A stretch of DNA of 64,000 nt. Origin: Streptomyces liliiviolaceus. GTDB taxonomy: Bacteria > Actinomycetota > Actinomycetes > Streptomycetales > Streptomycetaceae. The stretch spans positions 1,054,001 to 1,118,000 of the forward strand of contig NZ_JAGPYQ010000001.1 in NCBI RefSeq assembly GCF_018070025.1, written 5' to 3'. Shown here piece after piece: positions 41,199 to 50,533 of this stretch (the first letter of the stretch is position 1; each line of letters opens with the position of its first letter). A program made the translations under genes and the position numbers. Under the pieces are notes generated by a model that made no database searches, was not told the DNA's origin, and was given only the letters and a program-made list of their open reading frames with translations.

Positions 41199-42661
41199 AC
41201 AGGCTCGTACGCCGGTTCACCTCGCTGCCGATCCGGGCCCGGCTGTCCCTCCTGGTGGCGGCGGCGGTGGCGTTCGCGGTGGCGGCGGTATCGGTGACCT
41301 GCTGGTTCATCGTGCAGGGGAAGCTGTACGACCAGGTCGACGACGACCTGAAGGCGGCTGCCACACCGCAGCCGAACTCACAGGTCGAGGCCGCCCTGGA
41401 GAACTGCGCCCAGACACCGCTGCCGAAGAACGACGACTTCGGCGCCCGGGACGTCTACTACCTGCAACTGATCAAGGCGGACGGAACGCCCTGTGTCTCG
41501 GCGAACTCCGAGGGCACGGTCAAGGTCACCGGCGACGACACCGAGGTGATCGAGAACGCGGACAGCGAGGACGGGATCTTCCGCAACGGAACCGACACCG
41601 ACGGGAACGCCGTACGCATCCTGACGGTCCCGCTGACCGTCACCCAGGGCCCGAGCCGACCGCAGCTCTACCCCGACACCGCCCTCCTCATCGCCGTGCC
41701 CCTCAAGAGCACCCAGGGCACCCTGAACGACCTGGCCCTCATCCTGCTCCTGGTCTCCGGGATCGGCGTGCTCGGCGCCGGCGCCGCGGGACTCGCGGTC
41801 GCCCGTGCCGGTCTGCGGCCCGTCGACAAGCTCACCGAGGCCGTCGAGCACGTGGCCCGCACCGAGGACCTCTCCGTGCGCATCCCCGTCGAGGACGACA
41901 GCGAGGACGAGATCGCCCGGCTGTCGCGGTCCTTCAACTCGATGACCGCCTCGCTCGCCAACTCCCGTGAGCTGCAGCAGCAGCTCATCGCCGACGCCGG
42001 TCACGAACTGCGCACCCCCCTCACCTCCCTGCGGACGAACATCGAGCTGCTCACCCGCAGCGAGGAGACGGGCCGGCCCATCCCCCCGGCGGACCGCAAG
42101 GCGCTGCTCGCCTCGGTGAAGGCGCAGATGACCGAACTGGCCGCGCTCATCGGCGACCTGCAGACGCTGTCCCGGTCGGACGCGGGCACACCGGCCGACC
42201 GGGTGCAGGTGGTCGCGCTGCAGGACACCGTGGAGTCGGCCCTGCGCAGGGCCAGGCTGCGCGGTCCGGAGCTGACGATCACGGCGGACGTGCACCCGTG
42301 GTTCGTCCGGGCGGAGCCCACCGCGCTGGAGCGGGCCATCGTCAACATCCTCGACAACGCGGTGAAGTTCAGCCCCGAGGGCGGCACGATCGACGTCACG
42401 CTCAGGGGCGGCGAACTGACCGTACGGGACCACGGTCCGGGTGTGCCCGCCGATGAACTCCCGCACGTCTTCGACCGCTTCTGGCGTTCCCCGAGCGCCC
42501 GCGCGCTCCCCGGCTCGGGCCTCGGCCTGTCCATCGTGGCGCGTACGGTCCAGCAGGCGGGCGGGGACGTGGCGTTGAGCCCGGCCCCGGGCGGCGGCAC
42601 GGTCGCCGCGATCCGCCTGCCCGGCGCCCCGACCCCGCCGCCCGCGCTGGACGGGGACTGA
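41195..42661 (+). CDS. cssS: Sensor histidine kinase (CssS/MprB-like)
   Basis: Protein of 488 aa. Transmembrane helices at about 17-39 and 181-203 enclose a 140-residue extracytoplasmic sensor. HAMP follows ([20 protein letters not shown]), then HisKA with H270 ([16 protein letters not shown]) and HATPase with [23 protein letters not shown] and [10 protein letters not shown]. The GTG start overlaps the cssR stop (GTGA). It probably senses misfolded secreted proteins and signals to CssR. Confidence 0.85.
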   Translation: MNRLVRRFTSLPIRARLSLLVAAAVAFAVAAVSVTCWFIVQGKLYDQVDDDLKAAATPQPNSQVEAALENCAQTPLPKNDDFGARDVYYLQLIKADGTPCVSANSEGTVKVTGDDTEVIENADSEDGIFRNGTDTDGNAVRILTVPLTVTQGPSRPQLYPDTALLIAVPLKSTQGTLNDLALILLLVSGIGVLGAGAAGLAVARAGLRPVDKLTEAVEHVARTEDLSVRIPVEDDSEDEIARLSRSFNSMTASLANSRELQQQLIADAGHELRTPLTSLRTNIELLTRSEETGRPIPPADRKALLASVKAQMTELAALIGDLQTLSRSDAGTPADRVQVVALQDTVESALRRARLRGPELTITADVHPWFVRAEPTALERAIVNILDNAVKFSPEGGTIDVTLRGGELTVRDHGPGVPADELPHVFDRFWRSPSARALPGSGLGLSIVARTVQQAGGDVALSPAPGGGTVAAIRLPGAPTPPPALDGD

Positions 42662-42694
42662 CCGGGTCCGTCCCGGCCGGGGACCGGCCGGGCC

Positions 42695-43822
42695 TCAGCC
42701 CGCCTGGGCCGGGGCCGAAGGGGTCTGCTTCATACCGTCGACGACGGCGCGGTTCTTGATGGCCATGGTGAAGTTCACCGTGCCGGGCTTGATCAGGATG
42801 CCCTCTTCCTTGACCGGCTTCACCTGGACATTGCGCGCGCCGAGGTAGACATGGCTCTTCTTGTCGAAGATCCATTCCTCGCGCTGGCCGCTGGTCTCGT
42901 CCAGCCGGGCCACCGCCACGCCGTGCCGGCCGGCCGCGTCCACCGCGTCGTCGACGACGACCACGCCCGGGATCTTCGCGGCGGTCTCGAACAGCGCCGC
43001 GTAGAGCTCCGGCGGCGGGTAGCTCTCGGAGAGCAGGTCACCGATGGTGGAGAAGGCCTGCTGGTCGGGGGTGTTCCCCTGCCCCTCGGTCTCCTTGTAG
43101 ATCTTGGCCAGCAGTGCGTCGGGGTCGGTGGTCAGCCTGGCCAGGTAGTCGTACGACGGGCTGCCCATGTGCGCCTTGGGGGTGTTGCCCTGCTCGTCGG
43201 GCAGGGTCAGGGTCTCGCCCTCGGAGCTGTCGTTGACGGCGGGGTCGATCAGCCAGCCCTCGACGCCGTCCGCGGACTCCCACATCTGCCGCTTGTGCAG
43301 TTCGTCGCTGACCAGGCTGCTCTTGTCGTCGACGGTCTTCACATGGGTGTCGGCCAGCACGGACTCGATGTAGATGTACTGGCCGGCCTTCACGGTCGGG
43401 TGGTCGCTCTCGGCCGCCGCCAGGGAGATCTGGTCCAGCAGCTGGGGCACGCCCTTCGTGGTCGCGGTACCGAGGTCGGTGGTCAGGGCGGGGCCGGTGG
43501 CGACTCCCGCGTCCTCGATGCCCTCACCGCCGCCGGACACCACCACACCGCCGATGACGACGGCGGACAGGGCGGCGGCCATCGCGGGCAGCGTGATCGC
43601 GGGCCGCGGCAGCCGGAACCGCCGCGTCCGGCCGGGGGTCTCTTCCTTCTGTGCCTGCTGCTGGACCTGCTCGTGGATCTGGGCCATCAGACGCTCCTTG
43701 TGGAACCGGTGACGGCCCGACGGCAGGTCGCGCGCCGTACGGGACAGGAGCTGTGCGTCCTGCTCCCACTCGGACCCGGGACCGGACTCGGCAGAGTCGC
43801 GGCGGGGTGTGTTCGCGTTCAT
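42695..43822 (-). CDS. CU044_5270 family membrane-anchored protein
   Basis: Protein of 375 aa. Cytoplasmic N-terminus (1-75) with LPSGRHRFHKERLMAQIHEQ, one transmembrane helix (about 78-98), and a beta-rich extracytoplasmic domain (AGQYIYIESVLADTHVKTVD, EGWLIDPAVNDSSEGETLTL). The family regularly follows ECF sigma factor genes; here its ATG overlaps the sigma stop by 4 bp. It may be a regulator of the sigma factor, which is inference. Confidence 0.8.
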   Translation of the reverse strand: MNANTPRRDSAESGPGSEWEQDAQLLSRTARDLPSGRHRFHKERLMAQIHEQVQQQAQKEETPGRTRRFRLPRPAITLPAMAAALSAVVIGGVVVSGGGEGIEDAGVATGPALTTDLGTATTKGVPQLLDQISLAAAESDHPTVKAGQYIYIESVLADTHVKTVDDKSSLVSDELHKRQMWESADGVEGWLIDPAVNDSSEGETLTLPDEQGNTPKAHMGSPSYDYLARLTTDPDALLAKIYKETEGQGNTPDQQAFSTIGDLLSESYPPPELYAALFETAAKIPGVVVVDDAVDAAGRHGVAVARLDETSGQREEWIFDKKSHVYLGARNVQVKPVKEEGILIKPGTVNFTMAIKNRAVVDGMKQTPSAPAQAG

Positions 43823-44463
43823 CGGTTTCCCTCCTGTGCGGGCCGGATCGCTTTTGCGTGATCGCCTCTTGTCTGTCGGGCGGGACGCGGCCCTTCCCGA
43901 TTCCCGCGAACTTTCTCGGCGACGTTCGCGGAAGCGGTACGCCGCAACTTCTTACGGGCCCTGGAGAGGCGGGAGGCGACCGTGCCGACGGGGATGCCGA
44001 GCGCCTCCGCCGCTGCCTCGTAGTCCAGGCCCTCCCCCAGGCAGAGCGTGATGACCTCGCGCTCGGGTCTGCGCAGGGCGGCGAGGGCGGTCAGGGCGGT
44101 GGCGAGCCGCCGCCGGTCGTCGATCCGGCCCGCGACCTCGTCGGCGTGATCGGGCACGGCCGTCTCGGCCGCCGCGGCGGCGCTCGCGGCCCGCCGGTAA
44201 CGCCGGTTGCTGCGGAACTGGTTGCGCGCGGTGTTGGTGGCGATGCCCAGCAGCCAGGGCCGCAGGGAGCCGCCCTCGGGATCGACCCTGTCCCTCAGCC
44301 GCCAGGCCTCCATGAAGGTCGACGCCATCACGTCCTCGGCGGTCGACCAGTCCGCGGTCAGCCGGTAGGCGTGGTTGTACACGGCACGGGCGTACGCGTC
44401 GAAGAGCTCCCCGAAGGCACCCTGATCCCCGGCCCGCACCCGGGTTCGCATATGAGTGGTCAC
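43819..44463 (-). CDS. ECF sigma factor coupled to CU044_5270 protein
   Basis: Protein of 214 aa. Sigma region 2 (FGELFDAYARAVYNHAYRLT, STAEDVMASTFMEAW) and region 4 (LRRPEREVITLCLGEGLDYE, IPVGTVASRLSRARKKLRRT). The tail is basic. The GTG start (MTTHMRTRVRAG) is chosen; the ATG four codons later is possible and neither has a strong ribosome site. It is translationally coupled to the downstream membrane protein, its likely regulator or effector. Confidence 0.85.
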   Translation of the reverse strand: MTTHMRTRVRAGDQGAFGELFDAYARAVYNHAYRLTADWSTAEDVMASTFMEAWRLRDRVDPEGGSLRPWLLGIATNTARNQFRSNRRYRRAASAAAAAETAVPDHADEVAGRIDDRRRLATALTALAALRRPEREVITLCLGEGLDYEAAAEALGIPVGTVASRLSRARKKLRRTASANVAEKVRGNREGPRPARQTRGDHAKAIRPAQEGNR

Positions 44464-44545
44464 GCCTATGAGCTGTGCGGCACAGGGGGGCGACTTCCCG
44501 TGAGGTACGTCACACCGGGGCGCGGTCGGTCGCACACGGCCCGGG

Positions 44546-45217
44546 TCAGCCGTCGATGTCGCCGGCCACGGGCTCTCCCGTGGGGCCGCTCGCCTCGGGC
44601 AGGCCGCTGCCGGGACCGAGGGACCGGCCTTCCCACGTCCGCACCCGCCACCCGTCGGCCGGGGTGCCGTCGAGGATGACGATCCCGGTGTTCTCCAGCG
44701 CGTGGGCCGCCGCGAACTCCACATCGACGTTGTCGGCCCGGGCCGCGGTCCACATACGGATGGCGGCACCGTGGCTGACCATGGCCACCGTCGGTACGCC
44801 GCTGCCGGCGGCCTCCGCGATCACGGCGTCGAGACGCCCCAGGGCCTCCACGCCGTTCTCCCCTCCGGGCATGCGGAGTTCGACGTCCCCGGCGGACCAG
44901 GCGAAGACGGTGGTCATGTACGTCTCGACGGCCTGGGCGTCGCCGCGCATCTCCAGGTCACCGGCGGACAGCTCCCGGAGGCCGTCCCGCACGCGGACCT
45001 CAAGACCGGTCCGGGCCGCCAGCGGGGCGGCGGTGAGCTGGGTGCGGAGCAGGGTGGAGGCGTAGAGGGCGCCGATCTCCTCACCGGCCAGCGCGTCCGG
45101 CAACGCGTCCGCCTGTCGCAGGCCCAGCGGGGTCAGACCCGGCCCCGGTTCTGCGGTGTCCAGCAGGTGCTTGAGGTTGGAAGGGGTCTGACCGTGGCGA
45201 ATCAGCAGCAGGCGCAT
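44546..45217 (-). CDS. Histidine phosphatase superfamily protein
   Basis: Protein of 223 aa. MRLLLIRHGQTPSN has the catalytic RHG motif, LYASTLLRTQLTAAPLA the second phosphate-binding Arg, LRELSAGDLE the acid residue, and TVAMVSHGAAIRMW the second His. It is a broad phosphatase or phosphoglycerate-mutase-like enzyme; substrate unknown. Both neighbours lie on the same strand with gaps of about 80 and 60 bp. Confidence 0.88.
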   Translation of the reverse strand: MRLLLIRHGQTPSNLKHLLDTAEPGPGLTPLGLRQADALPDALAGEEIGALYASTLLRTQLTAAPLAARTGLEVRVRDGLRELSAGDLEMRGDAQAVETYMTTVFAWSAGDVELRMPGGENGVEALGRLDAVIAEAAGSGVPTVAMVSHGAAIRMWTAARADNVDVEFAAAHALENTGIVILDGTPADGWRVRTWEGRSLGPGSGLPEASGPTGEPVAGDIDG

Positions 45218-45280
45218 AGGAACGGTTCTGTCTCCAGAGTGGCTGAACAGGAACTTCCACTCTGGCACCCCCGAACAGGT

Positions 45281-45499
45281 CTAGCCCGCCGCGCCCCTCG
45301 CGCCCCGCCCGACGCCCTCGACGAACAGAGCCCAGGGCTCCGCCCCGAAGACCAGTGCGGGACCGTTCGCGACCTTGCTGTCCCGAACGGGGACGAGGCC
45401 GGGACAGCCGTCGGCGACCTCGACGCAGTTGTTGGCTCCCCCGTCGCTGTAGCTCGACTTGCGCCACGCAGCGGTGCTGAGGTCGGGGGTGTGCTTCAT
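45281..45499 (-). CDS. DUF397 domain protein
   Basis: Protein of 72 aa with the family signature WRKSSYSDGGANNCVEVADG and VPVRDSKVANGPALVF. DUF397 proteins pair with XRE/DUF5753 regulators in Streptomyces and resemble toxin-antitoxin-like or BldB/WhiJ-type developmental modules. Its ATG overlaps the stop of the XRE gene (ATGA). Confidence 0.92.
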   Translation of the reverse strand: MKHTPDLSTAAWRKSSYSDGGANNCVEVADGCPGLVPVRDSKVANGPALVFGAEPWALFVEGVGRGARGAAG

Positions 45500-46320
45500 G
45501 ACCTGTGGTCCTCCAGAACGCCCCGGATGAACGCCAGTGAGTCCGGCGGGGGCAGCGCCAAATCTCTCAACCGATCGTAGGACAAGCGATGGCGCAGCAC
45601 CTCCTCCGCGCCGTCGATCAACTCGCCGCCGCCATTGCCCTCTTTGTAGGCAACGGCGCTCCCGTCCCTCTGCCACAGGAGAGTCAGCGACCCGTCCATC
45701 AAGTGGTGCACGCCGGTGGCGAAGGGAAGCACCTGCAGAACGACGTTCGGCCACAGGGCCACGGCCTCGATGCGCAGCAGTTGGTCGTCCCAGGTCTTCG
45801 CGGTGGCGGCAGGACGACGAAACGCGTACTCGTCGATGATGAAGCGGACATTGGACGCCGAGTCACGGCGTAACAGAAGCTGCCGTCCCATGCGCGCAGC
45901 CACCTGTTCATCAACCTCTTCGGTGTTGCCAGCTGTTGCCTGGGCGCCAGACAACACCCCACGAGCGAACTCCTCGGTCTGCAACAGGCCAGGCACACCA
46001 GGTGTGAAGACGTGCATGACCCGAGCCGTCGCTTCCAAGCGCATGAACTCCTTGTACTTGTCCTTGAACGCGTCGTGCCGTGCCACCTTCCAGAGCTGAA
46101 CCAGCAGGTCACCGGACCCGTAATAGCGGTCCAGGTCCTCCATGACCGCCATCTTGGACAGCCGCTTACCCGCCTCCAAGCGGCTCAGGTAGCTCTTGTC
46201 GTACGCCGTCTCCTGGGCCAGTTGCCCCAACGACTTGCCGGCCTTCTCCCGCAGGTGTCGAAGGGTCCGACCCAGCCCCGCGAGACCCGACTCCCGCTCA
46301 ACGTCAACGCGTTCGTCCAC
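45496..46320 (-). CDS. XRE regulator with DUF5753 domain
   Basis: Protein of 274 aa. N-terminal helix-turn-helix (about 15-70: LGRTLRHLREKAGKSLGQLA, YDKSYLSRLEAGKRLSKM) and a C-terminal DUF5753 domain (FTPGVPGLLQTEEFARGVLS, RFIIDEYAFRRPAATAKTWD). WhiJ-like. The GTG start is chosen for GAGGGG upstream; starts further upstream would cross a near-palindrome at 46334. Coupled to DUF397. Confidence 0.85.
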   Translation of the reverse strand: MDERVDVERESGLAGLGRTLRHLREKAGKSLGQLAQETAYDKSYLSRLEAGKRLSKMAVMEDLDRYYGSGDLLVQLWKVARHDAFKDKYKEFMRLEATARVMHVFTPGVPGLLQTEEFARGVLSGAQATAGNTEEVDEQVAARMGRQLLLRRDSASNVRFIIDEYAFRRPAATAKTWDDQLLRIEAVALWPNVVLQVLPFATGVHHLMDGSLTLLWQRDGSAVAYKEGNGGGELIDGAEEVLRHRLSYDRLRDLALPPPDSLAFIRGVLEDHRS

Positions 46321-46333
46321 GTCACCCCTCACC

Positions 46334-46355
46334 GTTGCCTGGGCGCCCAGACAAC
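46334..46355. promoter_or_regulatory. Near-palindrome before the XRE/DUF397 operon
   Basis: GTTG-C-CTGGGC and GCCCAG-A-CAAC form a 22-bp palindrome with one mismatched pair, 14 bp before the XRE start. A 21-bp version lacking one C lies inside the XRE gene at 45935-45955. It may be the operator. Confidence 0.5.
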
Positions 46356-46454
46356 GGGCGCCCCCTTCCGCAGCGTACGACCACACAGTGACGATAGGGG
46401 CACGAACGGTAATCGCCGCTCGTCAAAGCCCCGTCCGTCACGAGGAGTTCCGTC

Positions 46455-46580
46455 ATGAGCCGACTCGGCGCGAAAACCTGCGAGTTGCTGTTGCGCGTAC
46501 TGCTGCCCGCGCGGGGCCGCCATCGAGCGGTACCCGCCGCGCCCCGCTGCCGGTGCCGACTCGGCGCGGCGCAGGCATGA
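46455..46580 (+). CDS. Small Arg/Cys-rich protein, 41 aa
   Basis: MSRLGAKTCELLLRVLLPAR then GRHRAVPAAPRCRCRLGAAQ-A. GAGGAG lies 7 nt before the ATG, and the stop overlaps the start of the next gene (ATGA), so translation is coupled. Not recognised. Such tiny genes opposite XRE/DUF397 pairs recur in Streptomyces as far as I recall. Confidence 0.6.
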   Translation: MSRLGAKTCELLLRVLLPARGRHRAVPAAPRCRCRLGAAQA

Positions 46581-46897
46581 CCGCCCCGCTCCGGCTGCTG
46601 CCGTGGACGACCCCCGAGGGCAAGCCCTGCTATCTGAGTACGGACAGTGCGCAGAGCAGGCTGTCCCGGCTCGCCGACGACGTGGAAGCGGCCCAACTCG
46701 GCTCCGGCGAGCAGGTGCTGGCCGGCGCCAGAGCCGTACTCGCCGACCCGAAAGCGGGCGAACGCGCCCTGCGTTTCGCGCTCACCAGATCGGTCGAGTC
46801 CCTGACGGACGCACTCCGCGTCGCGGCCAGCCGGGGTGCGCGCATCGGCGTCGGCGACAACCCGCTTCTCACTGCCCCCGCCTCCGATCGCTCCTGA
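46577..46897 (+). CDS. Hypothetical protein, 106 aa
   Basis: MTAPLRLLPWTTPEGKPCYL onward; mostly helical (LSRLADDVEAAQLGSGEQVL, LTRSVESLTDALRVAASRGA). This is a Streptomyces family of unknown function usually found beside XRE/DUF397 regulators. Coupled to the 41-aa gene by a 4-bp overlap. Its 3' end overlaps the convergent small membrane protein gene by 29 bp. Confidence 0.7.
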   Translation: MTAPLRLLPWTTPEGKPCYLSTDSAQSRLSRLADDVEAAQLGSGEQVLAGARAVLADPKAGERALRFALTRSVESLTDALRVAASRGARIGVGDNPLLTAPASDRS

Positions 46898-47249
46898 GCA
46901 CCAGCCCCGCGAACGCAGCCACACTCGCGCCGAAGACACCCGCCGCGAAGGCCGGTGCGTCATGGTCCACCAGGTGTTTCGTGAGCCAGAAGACGCCGAT
47001 GATGCCCGTGCCTCCCAGCACCGCGCCGAACATCCGGAAGCGGACCTCCACCCGGTCCAGCCAGCGCCGGTGCTCGTAGTCCGCCTCGACCTGCCGCAGC
47101 ATCCGCGCCGCGCTGCCCGGGACAGCCGTCTCCCAAGAGTCGATCTGCTGCTCGACGGGGAGGTCACGCCAACTGCTGCGGGTCTCGGGGGACGCCTCCG
47201 GCCCGGGAGCGGGGGAAGGAAGAGCGGGCGAGGGAGTGGGCTCGCTCAT
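46869..47249 (-). CDS. Small membrane protein coupled to the NACHT NTPase (DUF2335-like)
   Basis: Protein of 126 aa. Disordered Pro/Ser N-terminus, a helical PGSAARMLRQVEADYEHRRW segment and two transmembrane helices (about 75-92 and 98-115), ending RSDRRRGQ. The P-x-A-x-R-[IM]-L...E...HR pattern before two helices resembles DUF2335. Its ATG overlaps the stop of the NACHT gene by 4 bp, so the two are co-translated and probably work together at the membrane. Confidence 0.7.
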   Translation of the reverse strand: MSEPTPSPALPSPAPGPEASPETRSSWRDLPVEQQIDSWETAVPGSAARMLRQVEADYEHRRWLDRVEVRFRMFGAVLGGTGIIGVFWLTKHLVDHDAPAFAAGVFGASVAAFAGLVLRSDRRRGQ

Positions 47250-50200
47250 CGGGCGCCTCCCGTGGGCGGTGGGCCGAGTCGGTTGTACGCGTCGTGCAAC
47301 TGGTCGTCCCTCGTCGGCGGACCCGGCGGAGCAGCACCCGAGGAGCGGGGGCCACGGAAGGTGGCCGCGCCGACGATCCCCGTCAGAAGGGCCTCGCTCC
47401 TGCGTGGACCGGGCCGGTTCGGCCGCAGCGGCCGGTCCCTGGAGCCAGGACCCGGACCGGTGCCGCCCACCGGCGTCGGGGTCGCCGCCAAGCTCTGCTG
47501 GAGCCGCAGATGGCGGAACTCGTAATGCGCCCCCGACCGGCGGAGTACGCCACGGCGGTGGGCCTCCTCCAGGAACGCCATGAGCCGCCACGGTGCCCGG
47601 CCGGTCAGGGCCAGCCAGATTCTGGCCGGGGCGAGGCGGCCCCAGGCGCTCAGGGCGAGCGAGGACGTGCCGACCTGGACCCACACCTCGGTGTGCATGG
47701 TGCCCAGCGTGCCGCCGGGGGGCATCGCCGAGATCAGCAGCAGGCAGACCCCGCCGGCGAGGAGCGCGGCGATCGCGCTCCTGGCGAGCGTGGCGTCCCG
47801 GTCGGTGCGCAGGGTGCTGAGCGGGCCCGCCGCGCGCATGGTGTCGGACGGGGTGTTCAGGGCTCGGTAGACGCCGGAGGCACAGCCCCCGATGGCACCG
47901 ATCAGGACGCCGAACGCGACGAACGGGCCCACCGCGTCGAGGACGACGGCCCCGGCCTGACGGTGTACGAGCCATACCTCGGCCTCGTGCGGTAGGGCGA
48001 GCACCAGGTTGTGGGCGTCCACGGTCCTGCCCTTCCAGTCGCCGGGGCCCTTCCAGACGGTCATCCAGTCGCCCCGCTCCTGGTGGATCCGCAGCGTCCC
48101 GGTGAACGTTCCGAGTTTCTCGTCCCGCGAGATCCGGGCGCCCGCCTTCACGGCGAACGGCCTGTCCAGCCCCGTACGCCCCACCAGCCAGAACTCCTCC
48201 CGCGCGACCGAGCGGACCGAGCGCCCGCCGTCGTCCGTCCGCTGGAGTTCCCAGCCCTCGATCACCTCACCGCTCGCGCGCGGCTCGGCCGACCGGATCT
48301 CGTACGCGGCGAAGGCACCGGCCACGCAGCCGACGAGGGCCCCCACGCAGACCCCGATGAGCGTGCAGGCCACGAACCCGCGGAGGAGTCCTCGGGCGAA
48401 GCCGCGCAGTACCGCCCCGGGGCCCGTGTACGGCGCCGCCGTCCGCTCCCCGCGCCGCAGTCCGGCCAGGAGGAGCAGCAGCCCCGCGCCGAGACAGGTG
48501 AGGGCGGGGACCACCGCCGTCTGCCGCGAGTAGCCGTAGACCGCCAGGCCGGCGAAAAGGATGACGGCGCCGAGCGCGCGCACGGTCCGCGGGCCGCTCG
48601 GGCTGCCCGCCCACGGCAGACCCATCGGGAGAGGGCGCCGGGGCAGACCCGCGACGCCGAACATCATCGACAGGATCAGTCCGAAACAGCAGCCGTTCAG
48701 GAACCAGGCCGGTCTCTGCGTGAGCACCGCGCCGAGCCGGGAACTCACCAGGGGCGGTACGAGCAGGCCCATGCCCACCGCCACCACCGTGGCCGCGGCG
48801 GCCATGCGCAGGGCCAGCCGCACCAACTGCCGTGGCCCCTGCGGGGTCTGCGCCGTGGCGGGCAGCAGCCGGGCCAGTCCGAAGCACAGGCCCAGCAGGA
48901 TGCCCGCGTAGTTGAGGACGGTCGACGGCACGGTGTCCCAGTCGGCGACCACCCCGCGCCCCAACTTGGCCAACGGCACCAGCAGGGCCGCCGAGGCGAC
49001 CAGCGCCAGTACGGCGGGGCCGAGCACGCGCAGCGCCCGGGGCATCGCCGTCGGCACCTCCCACCAGGCCAGCCGCCAAGTGCCGGTCGTACCGACGTCG
49101 CGGGCGAGCCGGCGCAGCCAGCGGTGCGCGGCGTCCGGACTCCAGGTGCCGCAGCCCTGGCCCGCCGCACCGGAGGCGGTCGCTCCGAAGGCCGCCGGGA
49201 CGCAGGCCTCCAGCAGGTGTTCCTCGACATGTCCGGCGGTGGGGAAGCGGCCGGTGTCCCGCAGTTCGGCCGGGTCGCGCGAGGTGTCCCCGTACACCGT
49301 GCGGGCCAGCGTCACCATCAGCGGTGAGGTCATGACCTCCGCGAGGGGCGGGGGCGGGTCCGCCAGGACCGGGGTCCAGGGCGTGCGGCCGTGCGAGTCC
49401 GGCCGGGCGGTGCTCTCCAGATAGCCGCGCGCGGTGGCGAGGTCCAGTGGCCGGAGCCGTACGACCTCGGCGGCGGTCAGCACGGCGCCGGCGTGCACGG
49501 CCCGGCGCCAGTCCTGCGTACGGCAGGTGAGCAGGACGGGCAGCCGGTCGTCGAGTTCGTGGTTGAGATGGCGCAACACCTGCTCGTGCGCCGGGCCGGG
49601 AAGCTCGTCGAACCCGTCGAGCACGGGCAACAGCAGCCCGGCGTCCAGCAGTTCGCGGGCCATGGTCCGATCGCCCGTGACGGCGGCCAGCGGCCGGTAC
49701 TCCGCGGCCAGCCGCTCGGCCAGCCAGTCGCGCAGGGCCATGGACCTGGGGTCCCAGCCCGCCAGGGGGAACAGCACCGGCACCGGGTCGCCGGGCTGCC
49801 GGTCCGCGAGCGCCCCGAGCACGAACCGCACGGCGAGTACGGTCTTGCCCGCCCCGGGGTCGCCCAGCACGACCAGGCGGCGGGACGGCAGCGCCATGAA
49901 CGTCTCGACGATCCGGTCCGGCCGCTGGTCACCGTCGCGCGGCTCGGGCAGTTCCAGACCTCGCCGGACGGTGTGGGGCAGGTCGGCGAGCGGCGGGCCG
50001 ACGCGCGACCAGTGGACGTCCAGCGGCTCGGGATCGTACAGCCCGCGCAGCCGCGCCTCCGCCCGCCACTGGAGGTCCACCGCCTCGGCGAGTTCGTCGG
50101 CCGCCCGCTGCCGTCGGTCGGCGGCGGTGCCGGTGTCCGCCTCCTCGCGCAGCAGCTCCGTCAGGAACGCGCCGACCGAGACGAGCGCCGAGACCGCCGA

Positions 50201-50317
50201 GATCCACATCGACGTCCGGTCGGGACCGCCGCCGCCCGCCAGCGCGACGAACAGCGCGAGCAGCGCCGCGGCGCCCATGCCCAGCCCGAACCGCCGCCGC
50301 AATCGTGCATCCCGCAT
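47246..50317 (-). CDS. Membrane NACHT-domain NTPase
   Basis: Protein of 1023 aa. Two N-terminal transmembrane helices (about 10-28 and 36-54), a coiled linker, then a NACHT/STAND module: Walker A GDPGAGKT at 152-159, Walker B LLPVLDGFDELPG at about 229-241, and VLLTCRTQDWRRA as sensor 1. The C-terminal half carries about ten further hydrophobic segments and no clear repeat sensor. STAND NTPases often serve in phage defence or signalling. GGAGGGGCAGGTC precedes the ATG. It is divergent from the pectinesterase and coupled to a small membrane protein. Confidence 0.85.
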   Translation of the reverse strand: MRDARLRRRFGLGMGAAALLALFVALAGGGGPDRTSMWISAVSALVSVGAFLTELLREEADTGTAADRRQRAADELAEAVDLQWRAEARLRGLYDPEPLDVHWSRVGPPLADLPHTVRRGLELPEPRDGDQRPDRIVETFMALPSRRLVVLGDPGAGKTVLAVRFVLGALADRQPGDPVPVLFPLAGWDPRSMALRDWLAERLAAEYRPLAAVTGDRTMARELLDAGLLLPVLDGFDELPGPAHEQVLRHLNHELDDRLPVLLTCRTQDWRRAVHAGAVLTAAEVVRLRPLDLATARGYLESTARPDSHGRTPWTPVLADPPPPLAEVMTSPLMVTLARTVYGDTSRDPAELRDTGRFPTAGHVEEHLLEACVPAAFGATASGAAGQGCGTWSPDAAHRWLRRLARDVGTTGTWRLAWWEVPTAMPRALRVLGPAVLALVASAALLVPLAKLGRGVVADWDTVPSTVLNYAGILLGLCFGLARLLPATAQTPQGPRQLVRLALRMAAAATVVAVGMGLLVPPLVSSRLGAVLTQRPAWFLNGCCFGLILSMMFGVAGLPRRPLPMGLPWAGSPSGPRTVRALGAVILFAGLAVYGYSRQTAVVPALTCLGAGLLLLLAGLRRGERTAAPYTGPGAVLRGFARGLLRGFVACTLIGVCVGALVGCVAGAFAAYEIRSAEPRASGEVIEGWELQRTDDGGRSVRSVAREEFWLVGRTGLDRPFAVKAGARISRDEKLGTFTGTLRIHQERGDWMTVWKGPGDWKGRTVDAHNLVLALPHEAEVWLVHRQAGAVVLDAVGPFVAFGVLIGAIGGCASGVYRALNTPSDTMRAAGPLSTLRTDRDATLARSAIAALLAGGVCLLLISAMPPGGTLGTMHTEVWVQVGTSSLALSAWGRLAPARIWLALTGRAPWRLMAFLEEAHRRGVLRRSGAHYEFRHLRLQQSLAATPTPVGGTGPGPGSRDRPLRPNRPGPRRSEALLTGIVGAATFRGPRSSGAAPPGPPTRDDQLHDAYNRLGPPPTGGAR

Positions 50318-50533
50318 GACCTGCCCCTCCCGTCCGCACCCGGTCGTCAAAGGGGTGAACGAGGTGGCGGGTGTCCGCGTACCGGCGCACCGGACGCCGG
50401 GGCGGGCGCGCGGAAGCATGACGGGGGCACATGCCCGCGCCCCGGTGTCCTCGCGACCGCGGCAACCTTTCCCCCGCACGCGGCGACCCCCCACCGACCG
50501 GCTCACCCGCCCCCACACGAACGGAAGCCGCCC

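Noticed and set aside
48011..49327. Long ORFs antisense to the NACHT gene
   Set aside because: Arg/Gln/Gly-rich translations typical of shadow frames in high-GC DNA; the NACHT frame carries all motifs.
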